Shown in pieces: positions 1-13,284 of a stretch of DNA of 64,000 bases. The stretch covers positions 544,283-608,282 of the forward strand of contig NMRB01000148.1 of NCBI GenBank assembly GCA_002633025.1, read 5' to 3'. This DNA comes from Notospermus geniculatus (Eukaryota > Nemertea > Pilidiophora > Heteronemertea > Lineidae). The number at the start of each line of letters is the position of its first letter. The first letter of the stretch is position 1. The notes under the pieces were generated by a model. It was not told where the DNA came from, ran no database searches, and was given only the letters and a program-made list of their open reading frames with translations. The translations under genes and the position numbers were made by a program.

Positions 1-2637
1 GAACAAAGTTATTGTCTTCACAGTCCTCACATCGGAATTCACAATCACATCTAATTTGAGCACTTAACGGCGTGTATCCCAGACAGTCTAGGACGAACCC
101 TGCTGGACGTCTCATCTGATGATTCCCTGATGTGACCCCTACAGCTGAACAAGGCATTGGGATTACACAAGAAAATGGGTGGAACTACGTGTAGCGAACA
201 CCGACTGGGCCATAGGTCAGATCACAATGGTGGCACATTAGGTCGTCAACAGCTGTGGACGAATGTTTCTTAAAAGCAGGGAGTCCGTGAAAAATGATGA
301 TGATGGAAACAGGCTCCCGCTGCTGTCTGTTCCCAGGTAGAATGTGGATTCGCTCTCGGCGCATGTTTGATTTTATAAGATTCATCATTAAACTGAAATG
401 GATTGAAGTCTTTGTTATGATGTGGGTGAAATTGACAAACTGACTCCCCCTAGTGGGAGTCCCAGAAATCAACAATATCAGTAGAAAATATTCACACGTT
501 CCTTGAGGAAACTCTGTTTCAAAAATGTTCATATTTCGTTTCACACCCAAAAGATGCCAAATTTTGAATCCATGGACTCTCACTTTGGCTCTCAACAATG
601 AGATACCCGCGCAACAAACTTTGCGATCAATCAACCTGTCGCGACGTCACTGACATCATTTAAACTGTTGACGTTGTGTCATGAAAAAGTGACATGTACA
701 TTTTTCCACAGGAATAATGAGACAAAAATGTTGCTTTTATCCCCAACCTATCCCCTCAAAAGAAAAAAGCAAGTATATTAAAGAAATTTTCATCTGCTAC
801 AGGATGATGTAAGGTTTACTGTCAGGCGACCAACACAATGATTTATTTTCACGCCAGAAATACATGGAAATAATGTAAGAAAAAAGAAACTTCGGGCACA
901 TCGCTTGCAGCGCCACATCGTGACATTAGTTCCACAGGTTCCTCATTGGTGACGGAGAAAGGAAATTGACATGGCCTGTGGGTGGGAAATTCTCAATTCC
1001 AAGGAACAAAACATATGATAGATACATGCTAGCGTATACAGCGTAATATGTCCTGAAGGAGCTGAACTCTTGGCTCCAATTCCAGGGCGATGGGTGGTAT
1101 CATTGTTCCTGCGTTCTCGCCTTTCAACTGTATATGGAATTTTATGAACGTGCTCCCTTGGGGCAGAGATTAAAACTCTCTCCATTTTCCGAAACGACTC
1201 TCTAGTTTCACGTCACATGCAGGCTGGGTAACCAATGCCAGCGTCCACAGGGGACCTCGTAACCATGACGACATGCACCCTCAGTGCGACGGCCTGTCCC
1301 AGGGGGGAAATAAAATCATGATTAAAGCTACCCGGGCAAAATATATTATCGTCAGGTGAGTTCACCACAAGGCTTTGAGGAGATATTGAAAGGCAGTTCA
1401 AAGGATATGAGAATATGAGGTTATCTGTTAAAATGTTCGCTAGTTTAACCCTCTTTATAGTTAATTAGAATTGTAGAAGTCGATGATATTTTTTCCAAAT
1501 ATTTCTTTGAACCTGGAGGTCATAACCAACCAGTGCTGAACGCCATAACCAAGCTGCTTCGAATTCACAGAAGCCTGAGTCAAACAAACAAGTAGCCAGG
1601 CACATACATCCATAGAGCAAGCCTCTTGGGATGACTGCACACATTGGGTGAGCCATTTTACCCGGAAGGTCATAAAACACATTTATATATCAGACTGAAG
1701 TGAGAACTTTTAATCAAATTATATGTGTCCCTACGGTGGCGACCCATGTTCTAATTCCGCAAAGTAATTTTGCCGAGTCTTAAGCAGAGCTCAAATGACT
1801 ATCAGCCAACAGTGCAATACTTCCTTTAGATAGAACTAGAAAGACTCAAATAACTCCCTCGTGACCCCCAGAATTCTTTTCTGCCCATTTCGGGCACATC
1901 GTGGAATAGCCATGGGCTAATAGTGAACCCTCATGGGATCTCTCAATCTCGCGTTCATAGTGTAACCATAACCCCTTACTGTGGCTTTCAGGGATTATGT
2001 ATGTCATTCCTAACGGTTTATTATGGCGTGTTAATAGGTTTTCGGGGAGACTTTATAGTATTTTTATAGCGCGTTTAAAGACACGGAACATAAAATGAAT
2101 TATGCATGGATCCCCTTTTTGGAGATTAACTTCCATTTTGGTGAAGGGCCTAATGATAACGTTTGCATCAGCATTTAAGGATGCCTGGATGCAACCTCGT
2201 ACTCAGGAACTATAGTTACACATGATAACTCCATCGACTGTGTATGAAAATACCTGGGGACAAGATTACAGAACCGTAATCTACACCAGAGGACATATTC
2301 ATTTCTAATTGTTTTTATCATTTGCCTAGTAATCATTGTCAAATTGATGTAGCTCTCCAGATTATAGAGTAATTACCAAAGCATAATTAAAACATGTCAA
2401 ATACAGTTCTTAATCAGGACAAAAACCTAGTTAATGACTTGTATAATTGCAAACGAATAAGTCTTTGACAAGCATTCTCTATGCAGATGACTTTTACGAA
2501 CCTTCTCAAAGACCAGTGAAGCAAAAGTTATTATAACAAGCATGTTAATTAATTGCATAAATATTAACGAAGATGCTTTTTCTATCTGATGGCACTCTGA
2601 TGGAGTGGTACCTTGGTTCCTCTTTGACTAACAATCA

Positions 2638-2818
2638 GGGCCCATATTCATAAAACTTAAGTCTAAGTGTCACACTTTGACTTAAGTATGTTCATGAATA
2701 TGGACCCAGGGCCCATACATACATAAAACATCTTTAGTGTAAAATTTCCCTTAAACTATTGTTCTAAACAAAAGATAAGGGAAATTTTACACTTAAGATG
2801 TTTTATGGATATGTGCCC
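2638..2818. repeat. Two adjacent foldback elements with GGGCCCATA ends
   Basis: Two hairpins lie back to back. The first (2638-2707) begins GGGCCCATATTCATAAAACT and ends in the near-complement ATGAATATGGACCC; its arms carry CTTAAGTCTAAGTGTCACAC-like sequence. The second (2709-2818) begins GGGCCCATACATACATAAAA and ends ATGTGCCC, but its arms are built from a different sequence (GTGTAAAATTTCCCTTA). The outer ends are shared while the stems are unrelated. No coding capacity is present, so they are probably non-autonomous DNA elements. Confidence 0.75.
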
Positions 2819-2849
2819 AGGACGCTGAATTAGCTGAATCAGCTGTATT

Positions 2850-3790
2850 ATAAAAGTCCACTGAATGAAGTCATTATGTGAAATAATGGAATTAAATAGT
2901 CCATTGTTTAACATAATTAAGTTACATCAGGGTGTTCAAAAGTTTTTAGAGTAGGAGGCTGTATTGGATAAAGTAGGAGGCTGTGGAATTTGCCACAGAC
3001 GCAGACAACCGCGCGCGAAGCGCGCGGCCGGCGAGCGAAGCGAGCCGAGGGGGGAGCCCGAGGGGGGTCACCCCCCTCGGTATTAAGAGATTTTGAAATT
3101 CATAATGCCCTAGATGCGATTTCCTGGCATCTGGGTACAGTTATTTAAGAGAATAAAGAAATTTCTGGCCGCCATTTTGTTCAGCCTACCTCAGTCACCC
3201 ATGTCCGGTAGTACAACCTCGATTCCAGTCATGGATACGTCGCTCAATACACAATGAATACCAGTACCCGACTTCCTAGGAGCGAGGATACAGAAGGGCC
3301 AGCACGCTACGGACATTATGAACCAAGGTATAGGGCGATTCTGTACATTGCACTGTACACGCGGTACTTTCGCGCCAAAACTTCGTTCCACAGCGCGGGA
3401 ATCGCAAATTGAGATGTAAAAAACTCAAGGAAAAGTAGGCGGCGGTTGACCTGTTACTAGGCGGCGATTTACCGCCGCCTGCCGGCTACTTTTGAACACC
3501 CTGTTACATGAAATATATTTCTCAACTGACTTACATGTACAAAGTCTATTGAATGACATCACTTTATGCGAAAGTATTGTTCAACTGAATTACAGGGTCC
3601 ATTGAATGACGTCATTAAGTTATGTGAAAGTATTGTTCAACTGAATGCACTTACAATGTCCACTCAATGACGTCATTATGTGACAGCAGCACACTGCTCA
3701 ACTGAATTACACAAAGTCCACTAAATGACGTCATTAAGTTATGTGAAAGTATTGCTCATCAGAATTTTGAAGTCCATTGAATCTCATGCA
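2850..3790. repeat. Degenerate 55-65 bp minisatellite with CRE palindromes, split by an insertion
   Basis: Units of the form GTCCAYTGAATGACGTCATTAAGTTATGTGAAAGTATTGTTCAACTG recur at about 2864, 3544, 3597, 3658, 3717 and 3771, with spacing of roughly 55-60 bp on the right side. Three central units carry a perfect TGACGTCA palindrome, the core CREB/ATF site. The array is interrupted at 2928-3503 by a mobile element, so the array is older than the insertion. The repeat structure is seen directly; binding of CREB/ATF is inference. Confidence 0.7.
2928..3503. mobile_element. Non-autonomous DNA transposon with CAGGGTGTTCAAAAGT termini and a TTACAT target duplication
   Basis: The left end CAGGGTGTTCAAAAGT (from 2928) is the reverse complement of the right end ACTTTTGAACACCCTG (to 3503). 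The flanks are TTACAT on both sides (2922-2927 and 3504-3509), which looks like a 6-bp target-site duplication. The interior includes a very GC-rich palindromic block (3008-3080) in otherwise AT-rich DNA, and GGCGGCGG/CCGCCGCC arms near the right end. No transposase frame is present. Six-base duplications are known for a few eukaryotic superfamilies such as IS3EU, but I cannot assign the family from this alone. Confidence 0.75.
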
Positions 3791-6152
3791 AACCTTTGAG
3801 TACCTGACCTTTTAAAGCGTGACAAGCATTGTTCACCCAAATTTTACAAATCTTCCTCGCCCCGCACAATTTGTCGACACTCTTGACGATATTTGGTTTT
3901 GGTCATCACCGTTGTGTTGCGTCGCGTGCTGGTAATCTCACATGATAGATGATATGACCATACCTGAATTCGAGTTGACAGCCAGTCATTGTGAGTGCTC
4001 TTTAAATAGAGATTCGCACAAGTTTTGAATAACAAATTATAGCCATTGAGTTAATGGGCTCAAGATAGATCACTACTGATAATGAGTTGTTGAATTGTGA
4101 CCCTTCTGTTGTGGGGATGGGGCGGGTGGAGTTAGAGAGTTTCACCATCGGGATCAATTGCTTAGAAATGAACTCTCAATTAACCAATCACAAGGAGTTA
4201 TCATGGCAACCATCGCAGTTCCCACTCAAACAAGCACCCTGGGGCACGGACTTTGTTCAAATGCAAAAACGAGGTCTTTAATGAATATTTTTTTTAGATT
4301 TGCAGTGAAAAATGAATGCTAAATTTATCTAATTCAGCCTCTTTCTTTATTTTCTTCATTTTACCACAACGGACAATTTCAAAATGCATAACTTCAATTT
4401 CAACCCAGTTCCACCAGTAGGCCTAATTAAGAGAGTGGAGAACAACCAGGACTCACTTGATTCTTACCAAATGGCTATTTGTCTGTAAGACTCCCTAAGG
4501 GTGTTTTGTCTATCATTTCTGGATGATGTCACATCATGACGTCAGCCATGACATCTGTCATTGTCCGTCATTGTAAGCAGTGCATTAGTACATATTGTAG
4601 GATTAAAAAATAAAACAGTTGCTACTCTGAACTCAATGAGTCCTGTCATTATTTCAGTGCCATTCAAGTTGCACGGAGGACCTGGTCAGAAGATTTGCCT
4701 GAGCAGCAAAATTTGTGACCGCTATCTCCCTTTTAAACGGGCCAGTTTCTTCAAGATTTTAGTACATTAATCAATAGCAACTATACCCCATGCTGCAGAA
4801 GCTGATCATTTTGTTTGGTATGATCAATTACCCCATGCTGTAGAAACTGATCATTTTGTTATATTCTTTTTTGCCTTTTCATGAATTCGATTGAGATCTC
4901 AACGTCATTTCGCTAACGTTGACGTTACGTCGTGACCATTCCATCAGAATTGAAAAACGGCGCATAAAAACATTATCAGTCGCAGAAAAATCCTCCAGGA
5001 TGGTCCGCGTGGTATCAAAAAATTGCACTGGCCAAACTTCATTAAGAAATAAAGTTGATCCCCATCACCCAGGCACAAAGGGAAAATAATTCCTTTTTTC
5101 TAATCAATATTAATGGTCGAGGGGCAGCATTAGTATTCCTCGGGGCCCCTGCTAGCTCAACTGGGTATTGTGCAGGGCTGATTCATGTATGGTTAGCAGC
5201 CCAGGGGGCCTACAGAACTGATTTAAAGGTAAAGTTATGGAGGGAAGTTAATTACAAAGTGTGTCCTTGGGGGTCTGGAGGAGAAGAAATGAATTTAGGG
5301 TTATTACCCGATGGCTTATTGGGTTGGTCACGAGGCGGAACTTAGGGGACTTGTACATTTTCATGATCGCTGCGTGGTATCATACTCGCTGGGCTCCGCC
5401 GAAGACGTCCACACAACATCCACGACTCTGTAGAACGAAATCAAATATCCTGTGTTGGCAGCAGGGATCCGGCACACTGGGTAGAAATTATGAAACGGAG
5501 CTGTGTTCCATGGGGATTTCATTATGCTATGTTCATGTGCGACCTGCTAAGCCACGTCGTTTTAGTTCTATTCTTTGCTAACTCAGCGTGAGACTTTCCT
5601 CTGTTTCTTGGCGAGCTGCGAGCAATTAATCCCAGGGAGCATATTAGGCCAGACAGTGCTTCATTATCGACAGGATACGCAGAGAAATATCCACTGAGGG
5701 ATAACCATATTGGTGGTGTCGTAATTACAGGCACTCCAACCGACACCTGCGCAGCACAGCGCAATTCCGTCAGCACCAACGCATAGCTACCCGCGGTCCC
5801 CCAGGTCCCAGATGCGATGGTGGCCATACTGGGTGCAATGAATCACCGCATAGAGCTGTGAAGACACACGCAGAGGTCCAATCGAGTCCGTCCCAAGTTA
5901 CTTTCATACACATCAGAATGCACTTCCTGCTGTTAATGATTGGTTTCTTCCATGGAACCAGGCAATTAACAGTTCAGGCCTAACTTTATCCAACTTTGGA
6001 AGGGTCGTGCCTTTTTCGCCCAGGAGATCTTGTTTGATTGCTGCAGTTGTAGATTTCGGAGAAGAGAGAAGTAAAACTCGATTCCGGGCCGTGTCCAAAC
6101 TTCAACACCAGGGACCGGTTGTTCAATAGTGAAAAATCCATGTTATCTCTAA

Positions 6153-6329
6153 AGCCCCATTTCCACTGTAGCGGTTTTTGCCGTGATTTGCGGCAAGCAG
6201 AGTGGTTTTCACAGGCACTGGGATAATTAATACGCCATGTATTGTTAAACTTACGAAAGATTATCCCAAACCCTGTGAAAACCGCACCACTCGCCGCAAA
6301 CCGCAGCGGAATCCGCTGGAAATGGGCCT
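6153..6329. mobile_element. MITE with GCCCCATTTCCACT ends
   Basis: Left arm GCCCCATTTCCACTGTAGCGG and right arm CCGCTGGAAATGGGCC are inverted. A second inner pair is GAGTGGTTTTCACAGG against CCTGTGAAAACCGCACCACTC. The arms are GC-rich compared with the surroundings and there is no frame for a transposase. The ends resemble those of the larger element at 9608-10091, so both may use the same transposase. Confidence 0.7.
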
Positions 6330-6336
6330 AACATTA

Positions 6337-6462
6337 GGAGTTTTCGCAAAGCCCCCGAAACGCGAACGCGAACGCCAAACCCATTGTTCAATGCCACGAA
6401 GAGATCACCGAACAAAAGGATAGACGTTCGCGTTGGCGTTTCGGGGCTTTGCGAAAACTCCC
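6337..6462. mobile_element. MITE, GGAGTTTTCGCAAAGCCCC family, copy 1
   Basis: Perfect-looking terminal arms GGAGTTTTCGCAAAGCCCC and GGGGCTTTGCGAAAACTCC enclose GCGAACGCGAACGCC and its inverse. The sequence is about 125 bp. A diverged second copy lies at 43525-43652 in the POGLUT/FDXACB1 spacer. The two copies keep similar internal sequence (a shared CACGAAGAG-type centre), which makes this a true family and not a chance hairpin. Confidence 0.8.
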
Positions 6463-9334
6463 TATTGTCGTTAACTTTCCCCGAACGAAAACCGCACATC
6501 CGTAGGTTGCTGAACCGAAGACGGCAGTTCATAATGAGAGCCCCATTAGGATTGGTCACTCAGTGGGATGCACCCTGCAGATTCAAACAAAACTATTGAA
6601 GGTCAAAGGAACGAGACAACCAGCAGCGCTCATCAGTCACAAAGATATCATCGGGAAGACAGAGACACACTGATAGCTCAGTTTGACATTAAATAAATAT
6701 CTATAATTCAGAAATTTAAAATTCCCTAACATTTTATTGTAAATACATTTATAAGCAACTTTAAAGACAGCAAGAGCAAAGTGATGGGAATAAATGAGAC
6801 GAACTACGCAGACACCCTGAGGGTACCCCATCTATCCGAGCTTTGATCTTCGCACCCAAATGGGCCTCAGAGGAGTTGATGCTAAAAACTGCCAGCCTTA
6901 TGCCCAACCCCTCGGTGTGCGCTCAGCAAGCATGCCTCTTGTTAAAGTGCTCCCCCGCTAATACAAAAATGTTTGGAATATTTTATCTGTTGTTCCTCGG
7001 GGACCATTAATTCCCCACGATCAAGTCCTGGTAGGCCCCTCCGGGATATCAGGTGCAATTATAAGACTTCGGATAGGCCCCCTGTTGCTTGTATTTGCTA
7101 ATTAAAATGCTTTGGTAAAGCGTTAGGACCAGATAGAACCAAAATTTAAAATAGTGAAGCATACAAGATGTGGCTATGAGGAAGGCATTTCTTATATCAT
7201 ATGAAATATTTCGTATACCACACAGACAATTACAAAGTTCAAACCAAGAACTTCTCGTACGCATCAATGGGTGTATCAGTCTTAAAATACTTCAGTTTAC
7301 AAATTTAGAGGTCGGGCCTAAAATTACCAAAATGTGGATGCATCGATTATGAATGATACAGTAGGTAGCATGGAGCAAATTCGCTGTCCATCAATATCTC
7401 CAAGATGAGACTTGCCTAATTTGCTGTCATCTTCATTACTTTCAGTTAAATACTTTTGAATGATACAGAGGAGTGATCCAGTTAGGTATATTGCCCAATT
7501 TGTATATGGGTTGCGTTCCTGGTGTGGCCTGGTGTGGTGAACCATCAGATGAAGTCTGTTTATTACCGCAGATAAGTGCCGACGGCCTTCTCGGGCAGCA
7601 CTGCTTAATATATTCATAATGGCTTCACACTCTTGCTAGTTTTCCAGAACTGAATGCGTGAACGCAGTACGTAGGTAACTTTCATGATGAAATGAAGTTC
7701 TACCACTTGTTTGGATGGTACATTCAACCAATTTCCCACTCATCAGAACCCGGACCAATTGGCTTCTTGAATCAATTGAAAAACATGGGTTCAACACTCT
7801 TAGTCAAGAACCACTCCAATTAGCAGACCAGCGACAATAAAGTAATTAAGCCTAATTAGCGATTATCGCCAGGAAGGGGCAAGAAGTGGACTACTTGCCT
7901 CCAAATGACATTTTTCGCCTGTCGATATTTCTCACAATTTTTCAAACTCGAATACCATCACTGACGGTATTCGAGTCCATTTGTATAAGGACTTATCTCA
8001 TAATAAACGGCATGCTTCATTTATAAACCAATTAGCTGAGAAGTGGTGACACCAGACTCTCAAATGCTTCATACAAAACTATGTCAAAATTGCGCGAAAG
8101 TGTTAAGAGCGCATCATTCTAACTCCACTCGAATTCCGAGTCGCATTATAAAGTATCACACTTCCCCAGTCAGATTTTCAAATTATTGGCTGAAGTAACA
8201 TGGTTTCCTTGCTAATAGCATTTGCAAGTCCAGACAAGAAGGTGATTGTCAGCCAAAATTGTGAATTACTCTGATTAAAGTGTAGCTAAATTTTGTTGGC
8301 CCTAACCATACCAGGGGTATATTATTCGTGTTATTAATTGCCAATAGCAGAATCATTATTTAAACCTCAATTTGAATTTTTGAGCCACTCTACTGTTATT
8401 GAATCTGCCAAAAATTCACAATTTTGTAATGAGCACCAACAAATTGACATTTTTCTTCCTGAAATAGACCCTATCAAAAATTGCTGGAATTTTTTCTACA
8501 AGGACGAAAATACATTGATTTGTCTCTCCTTGGCTCCTCAGCAATCGAATTTTCTAAAATACATTTCCCCTTTAAGTATCTGTACTTGGGAGTTCAGCTC
8601 TTGACATTACAAAATCCCTGGGAAATAAACTTGTCTAATCCCACACACAGAAATATCAAAATGCTTCATTAATTCCATAGATTTTTTTATTGGTGTATGA
8701 AAACATCATCGCCTAAAGCCATTTTCATTCCCCCATTATCCATGAGCGTGGCCTTAGAATTCCCAAGTGGGTGTGACCTCACCTAAAGCTATAGGTGGCC
8801 AAATTATCGTACTATTGTCCAACTTGGACCACCGCCTGTACGTCATGGAGTGAGAAATAGCGTACGCTTCATACCCACTGCACTCGAGGGCTAGACCAGG
8901 GCATACAGGCTGTGACAAATGCACTGTCCATTCACACCTCACAGTGATTAGACAAGTTTGCATGCGAGTCGCCATTCGCCATGTTCCCTGTGGTCATTTA
9001 TTTCGCCACATAAATTCCCACCCTTGCCTGTTAGGCGATCGCGTATGACCCCCTCCTGATTTCATGGCCTGGGATTCTTGCACACCATGTGGTAGAAGAC
9101 AGCCATCTGGGAATGGGCCAAAATTAGACGAAATTTCCCCAAAGGGTCATCACGAACAGCATGGAACCAAAGGCCACTTGAATCTTCCTAAGCCCTGCTG
9201 CTTAAGGAATGGCCGTGGCGGAAATATTGGTTTGCTTTACAATCTCAATCCCTTCCCTTGCAGACGGGACCTTCGAGGACGTGGCTCGATACTGCATAGC
9301 AAAAGGGCAAATACAACTCTGTCAACACCTAGCA

Positions 9335-9550
9335 AATGGGGAGTGCAGAGGTGGTAATGGTTGAGTGTTGGACTTAAGACCGAGAGGTCACGGGTTCCAT
9401 CCCCAGCCGAGTCATTTCTTTGTATTCTCCACTGGTCTGAAAGGATCAAGGGATGGGCTGAAAGAGCTGCTCCTTGAGTTGCCCAGAAAGGTTTCTGGAG
9501 AGACTGGGGAAATAACGTGAAGCGCTTTGAGACAAGCACAACATGAAAGG
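9335..9550 (+). mobile_element. tRNA-derived SINE
   Basis: A pol III-like head shows an A-box-like GTGGTAATGGTTGAGTG followed by a B box (GGGTTCCATCCCC) near 9390-9402. The body ends with AAGCGCTTTGAGACAAGCAC, a motif resembling the conserved 3' domains of several metazoan SINEs. The order head, body, conserved tail is typical of a SINE. The exact 5' and 3' limits and the target duplication are not resolved. Confidence 0.7.
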
Positions 9551-9607
9551 TCTAGCAATTCCCAAATTTTGTACTTCAATGGAAGGGATGTCTTCATTGC
9601 AACACTA

Positions 9608-10091
9608 TAGCCCCATTTACACTGAGGAAAAATAACCGTGCTCGGACCAGTCAGAGCACGGATCGCCAAAAAAATAGAAAGTGTAAACGGGATAAGTGCG
9701 CCAGGAACGGTTCCAAACCGAACCGTGCCAAGACCACCAGTTGGAGGTAGTCTCAGACCGGTCCGAGCACAGATCGGTTCGAAAACACTGCTGTGTAAAT
9801 GGTAACCGATCTCGGCACTGTTACTAAATTGTGTTCTGCACATGTGCGAATTATAATGACGTCATTAGTGGGAATTTCTGAGTGATTTTGTATGGAGGCA
9901 TCCATATTGTTGTTGTCGTCGTTTGATTTTTCGTTTGATTTTCGTACCTCTGATCAACTGAACTGACTGGAGAGCTCGTGGCACCCGCCAATTTGGCTAA
10001 TGTAAATGGGGCAGATCGCCAGATGACGAAGTGGGCCGGGACCGGTCCGAGCACGGATGGCATTTTCCATGACCAGTGTAAACAGGGCTTA
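9608..10091. mobile_element. DNA transposon remnant or long MITE with TAGCCCCATTTACACT ends
   Basis: The left end TAGCCCCATTTACACTG and right end CAGTGTAAACAGGGCTTA are imperfect inverted repeats. Inside, the motif ACCGGTCCGAGCACGGAT recurs in both orientations (about 9640, 9755 and 10039). A perfect TGACGTCA lies near 9858. No transposase-like protein can be read, so the element is non-autonomous or decayed. Confidence 0.65.
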
Positions 10092-11054
10092 TGATGGCCT
10101 TGACATTCCCTAAAGACACTGAAAGTCACAAATATAACATGTAAAGTGGTAGGTTTTCACTCCATTACCAATCAAAATTGGGCTGTGATGTGGGACCACC
10201 CTCTTGTAAACCCCAAGTTTAAGATGACTCCAAACGAGAGGCGAAATTCATACGAACACTCATCAAAAGTCGTTGAAAACTCACATATTCGTTGTGAATT
10301 CATCGCCAAAAGATATCGTCGAGTGTGCATTCAAGGAGGGAGCACCATTTGATGGTGCATTAGGCGATTAGAACTCTTCCGCTTTGTCGACCCATCACCG
10401 CAAAAGCCGAGTGTGAAGTTGCGCCAATTGACATGAAATTAGCTGAACTAAGTACTTGGTAGGATTGTTGAAGTTCCTCAATTAACCTAACAAATTTGGA
10501 GATTATTTTGAAAGGACGATTGTTATTGAAGATGGCTGCTATGGAACGGAAACGACTAACAGAACTCTAAAGCGGGAAGAACCGATAGCGCTTTTTAAAT
10601 GTCTCATTACTCATGCTGCAGAATGGATTCAACTAGCCGATCCCATGTTTGACATTTTTCTCAACGTGTTTGCGATGAATGTGAAAATTTCAAGATGTAA
10701 ATTCATTATTTATGCGAGACTAATTTGTGAATAGTTGATGCTGGCCGATGGAGTCATTTCGAACACCAAAATACCCATGGAAATAATCCTTAGCGGCGAT
10801 TCACTCAGACTACGCAACTTTTTCCCAGTTGTTTCCAAGAGGTTTATGGTTGCCTATCAAATTTTCACCATATATTTTATGCCCAGCGAGGCAGTAAGAA
10901 TTACGCAAAGAAATGTACTATGAATCTGAAAAGGCTGACACAGGTAATTTCCAAGAAACTGAAAGGCGTGTTCACACGCCGAAACCGGATTCCGATCCGT
11001 TTTTGTGGTGGGCTCCTGCAAACCATGGCTTCATTCACATCGAAGCATCCACAC

Positions 11055-11291
11055 CAGTGTTCTCGCCAGAAATTTTTCCTAACAGGGTGGGATGACTGCA
11101 TTTTCCTATGATTTTAAGGCCCTGGATTTTCAAACAGAGTGGGAGTGAAATTCAAACAGGGTGGTGTAATAGAAAATGCACTGCAAGTTACATTTTTTAA
11201 ACAGGGTGGTAAAAATTTGAACAGGGTGGTAAAGTGACCTCTGAATTTTGAACAGGGTGGTACCGCCCTGTGAAACTGGCCTGGCGAGAAC
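11055..11291 (+). mobile_element. Non-autonomous hAT-like element with internal AACAGGGTGGT repeats, copy 1
   Basis: The element starts CAGTGTTCTCGCCAG and ends CTGGCGAGAAC. Its interior contains at least five copies of the short motif AACAGGGTGGT or close variants, spaced irregularly. A copy in the opposite orientation lies at 34345-34580. CAGTG-type termini are common in hAT elements, but no clean 8-bp target duplication could be confirmed, so the superfamily is tentative. Confidence 0.65.
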
Positions 11292-12745
11292 CGGCACACA
11301 GAAATTGTGCGGCATTTTAGGGAGAGCAAAAGGTGCTTACCGCAAGACAAGCACAGCATACATGTACAGCGGATGAATTCTGTATTCAAGACACCCTTTC
11401 ATTGAGAGGGACAACACTTCCCAGAAGGTGGGTTACAGTAATACAACCAGAGCAAACTAATTCCAGAGGGATGTACTGTGTCCCCTCATCTGCAAATTAC
11501 TGAAAGCCAAGTACTCAGAAACTCACAAATGTCATCAGGAACTGTGGCGATGATCATTGTCCGAGTTGTTTAAACAAGGCCCCAGCAAGTGAAGGGTACT
11601 CTGGTATTGTAACTGACCCTATGTTAAAAGTTGGTCAAAACACCTATAAGCCAATTAGACTGAAACGCAAGTTCGGACTACCACTTTGAGCACAATTAGA
11701 CAGTATACTGATAGAAATAGAGGAAACTCGAAAGAAAAAATTTCAATGGAAAAGGCTTGATAATTATCCATTGAGTTGAGAAGAGGGCCGGACTGGTGCG
11801 GCCGAGAGGTCTTCTACCTAATGATGCTGTTGATTTGCCAATTAAGGGCAGTCTGGAACTTTCTCAAGTGATGCCACCAATGAAAATGTACCAATTGGAG
11901 GCTGATCGTGAAAGGGCTCCGTTGATCAGAATTTGCTGATCGGTGCGTCGGCGTATTCGTCTCAAAAGATACTGTTTCAAGCATCACTCGTAATAACTCG
12001 GTCTCAATTGCGTGCAAGAGGCATCAGTTAATCGCCCACCTCATCCAAACAGGTTCATGGTCCAAGTTTATTCCTCTCTGAAGGAACTTTCCTGTCTTGT
12101 AGAAACTTTATCGAGGTTTTTGAGGGGTCTCATCGTCTGAAAGCGTCTAAGTTCATCTCTAGTATGTCTTCATAAGTATGATTTTTAAGAGCCTGGCTGT
12201 ATACTTGGTGTTCAATTGGTGGTTTCTCTGCTACTTGGACTTGGATAGCTGACACTAGCTTGAATATCACCTCGTTAAGGAGCCAAATGGGCCTGTGGTT
12301 GAATAACCATTGACCTGTAAGACCTTGGCCTTGGTGAGTGTCATCGGAAAATACTGTTGTCTTCTGACAACCTACCATGAGCAAATGTATGACCATGGGG
12401 CTTGCCTTATTTAACTCATCTACGCCCAGGGACCAGCAGACAGATCTTCTTCAAAGTTTTCTCACATCTTTTGGAACTATTGAAACATATTTGAAGAAAG
12501 GTTGTTCCCATCGACCATCTGAAGAATTTTTCTTCAAACTCTTTCCGATTCATTCCCAAGCCTTCTAAAAAGCTTCAGCAGAAGATATTGCCATCTCAAA
12601 CCTTGCAGCAGATGAGGTAAGAAATTCTGTTGGACTTGTTCTGTGGATCCGTAAGTTGTCATCTACCAAGGGCTGTGCAAAGGATGGAGAACCGCTCATC
12701 TAACTGATCCACCACAGTCCAAAATCCTGAGTGCGCTGAGAGAAG

Positions 12746-12896
12746 CAGTGTTTCCGCCAGAGGGTACTAGGGGCCTAAGGGTACCATGCTAGTACCCTCA
12801 AAAGAACAGAAAAGGGCCATTTTCTTTAATTTCATGGGGTTTTTGCTGATTTTGAAGAAATTAGTACCCTCAAAAATATTTCTGGCAGAGACCCTG
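12746..12896. mobile_element. Short hAT-like MITE (second copy at 14573-14723)
   Basis: It begins CAGTGTTTCCGCCAGAGGG and ends TTTCTGGCAGAGACCCTG, an imperfect inverted pair similar to the 11055-11291 element. TAGTACCCTCAAAA occurs twice inside. It lies within the duplicated segment, so its second copy is that duplication and not a separate insertion. Confidence 0.5.
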
Positions 12897-12952
12897 AGAA
12901 GAAAGATTTGCGAATGGACCCTGATGATTGAGGATGTCAGGGTTTCCTGGAC

Positions 12953-13284
12953 NNNNNNNNNNNNNNNNNNNNNNNNNNNNNNNNNNNNNNNNNNNNNNNN
13001 NNNNNNNNNNNNNNNNNNNNNNNNNNNNNNNNNNNNNNNNNNNNNNNNNNNNNNNNNNNNNNNNNNNNNNNNNNNNNNNNNNNNNNNNNNNNNNNNNNNN
13101 NNNNNNNNNNNNNNNNNNNNNNNNNNNNNNNNNNNNNNNNNNNNNNNNNNNNNNNNNNNNNNNNNNNNNNNNNNNNNNNNNNNNNNNNNNNNNNNNNNNN
13201 NNNNNNNNNNNNNNNNNNNNNNNNNNNNNNNNNNNNNNNNNNNNNNNNNNNNNNNNNNNNNNNNNNNNNNNNNNNNNNNNNNNN
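12953..13284. other. Assembly gap (332 N)
   Basis: A run of N between the two copies of the duplicated segment. Open frames that run through it have no meaning. Because the flanks are the same sequence, the real gap may not exist. Confidence 0.98.

Noticed and set aside
185-634. 149-codon open frame on the minus strand
   Set aside because: No domain, low-complexity residue mix, no splice context and no relation to neighbours. It looks like a chance frame.
12130-12396. 88-codon minus-strand frame, repeated at 13957-14223
   Set aside because: It is conserved between the two copies only because they are the same locus. It has no recognisable family, and the frame is closed by stops on both sides. 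A decayed transposon protein is possible but cannot be supported.
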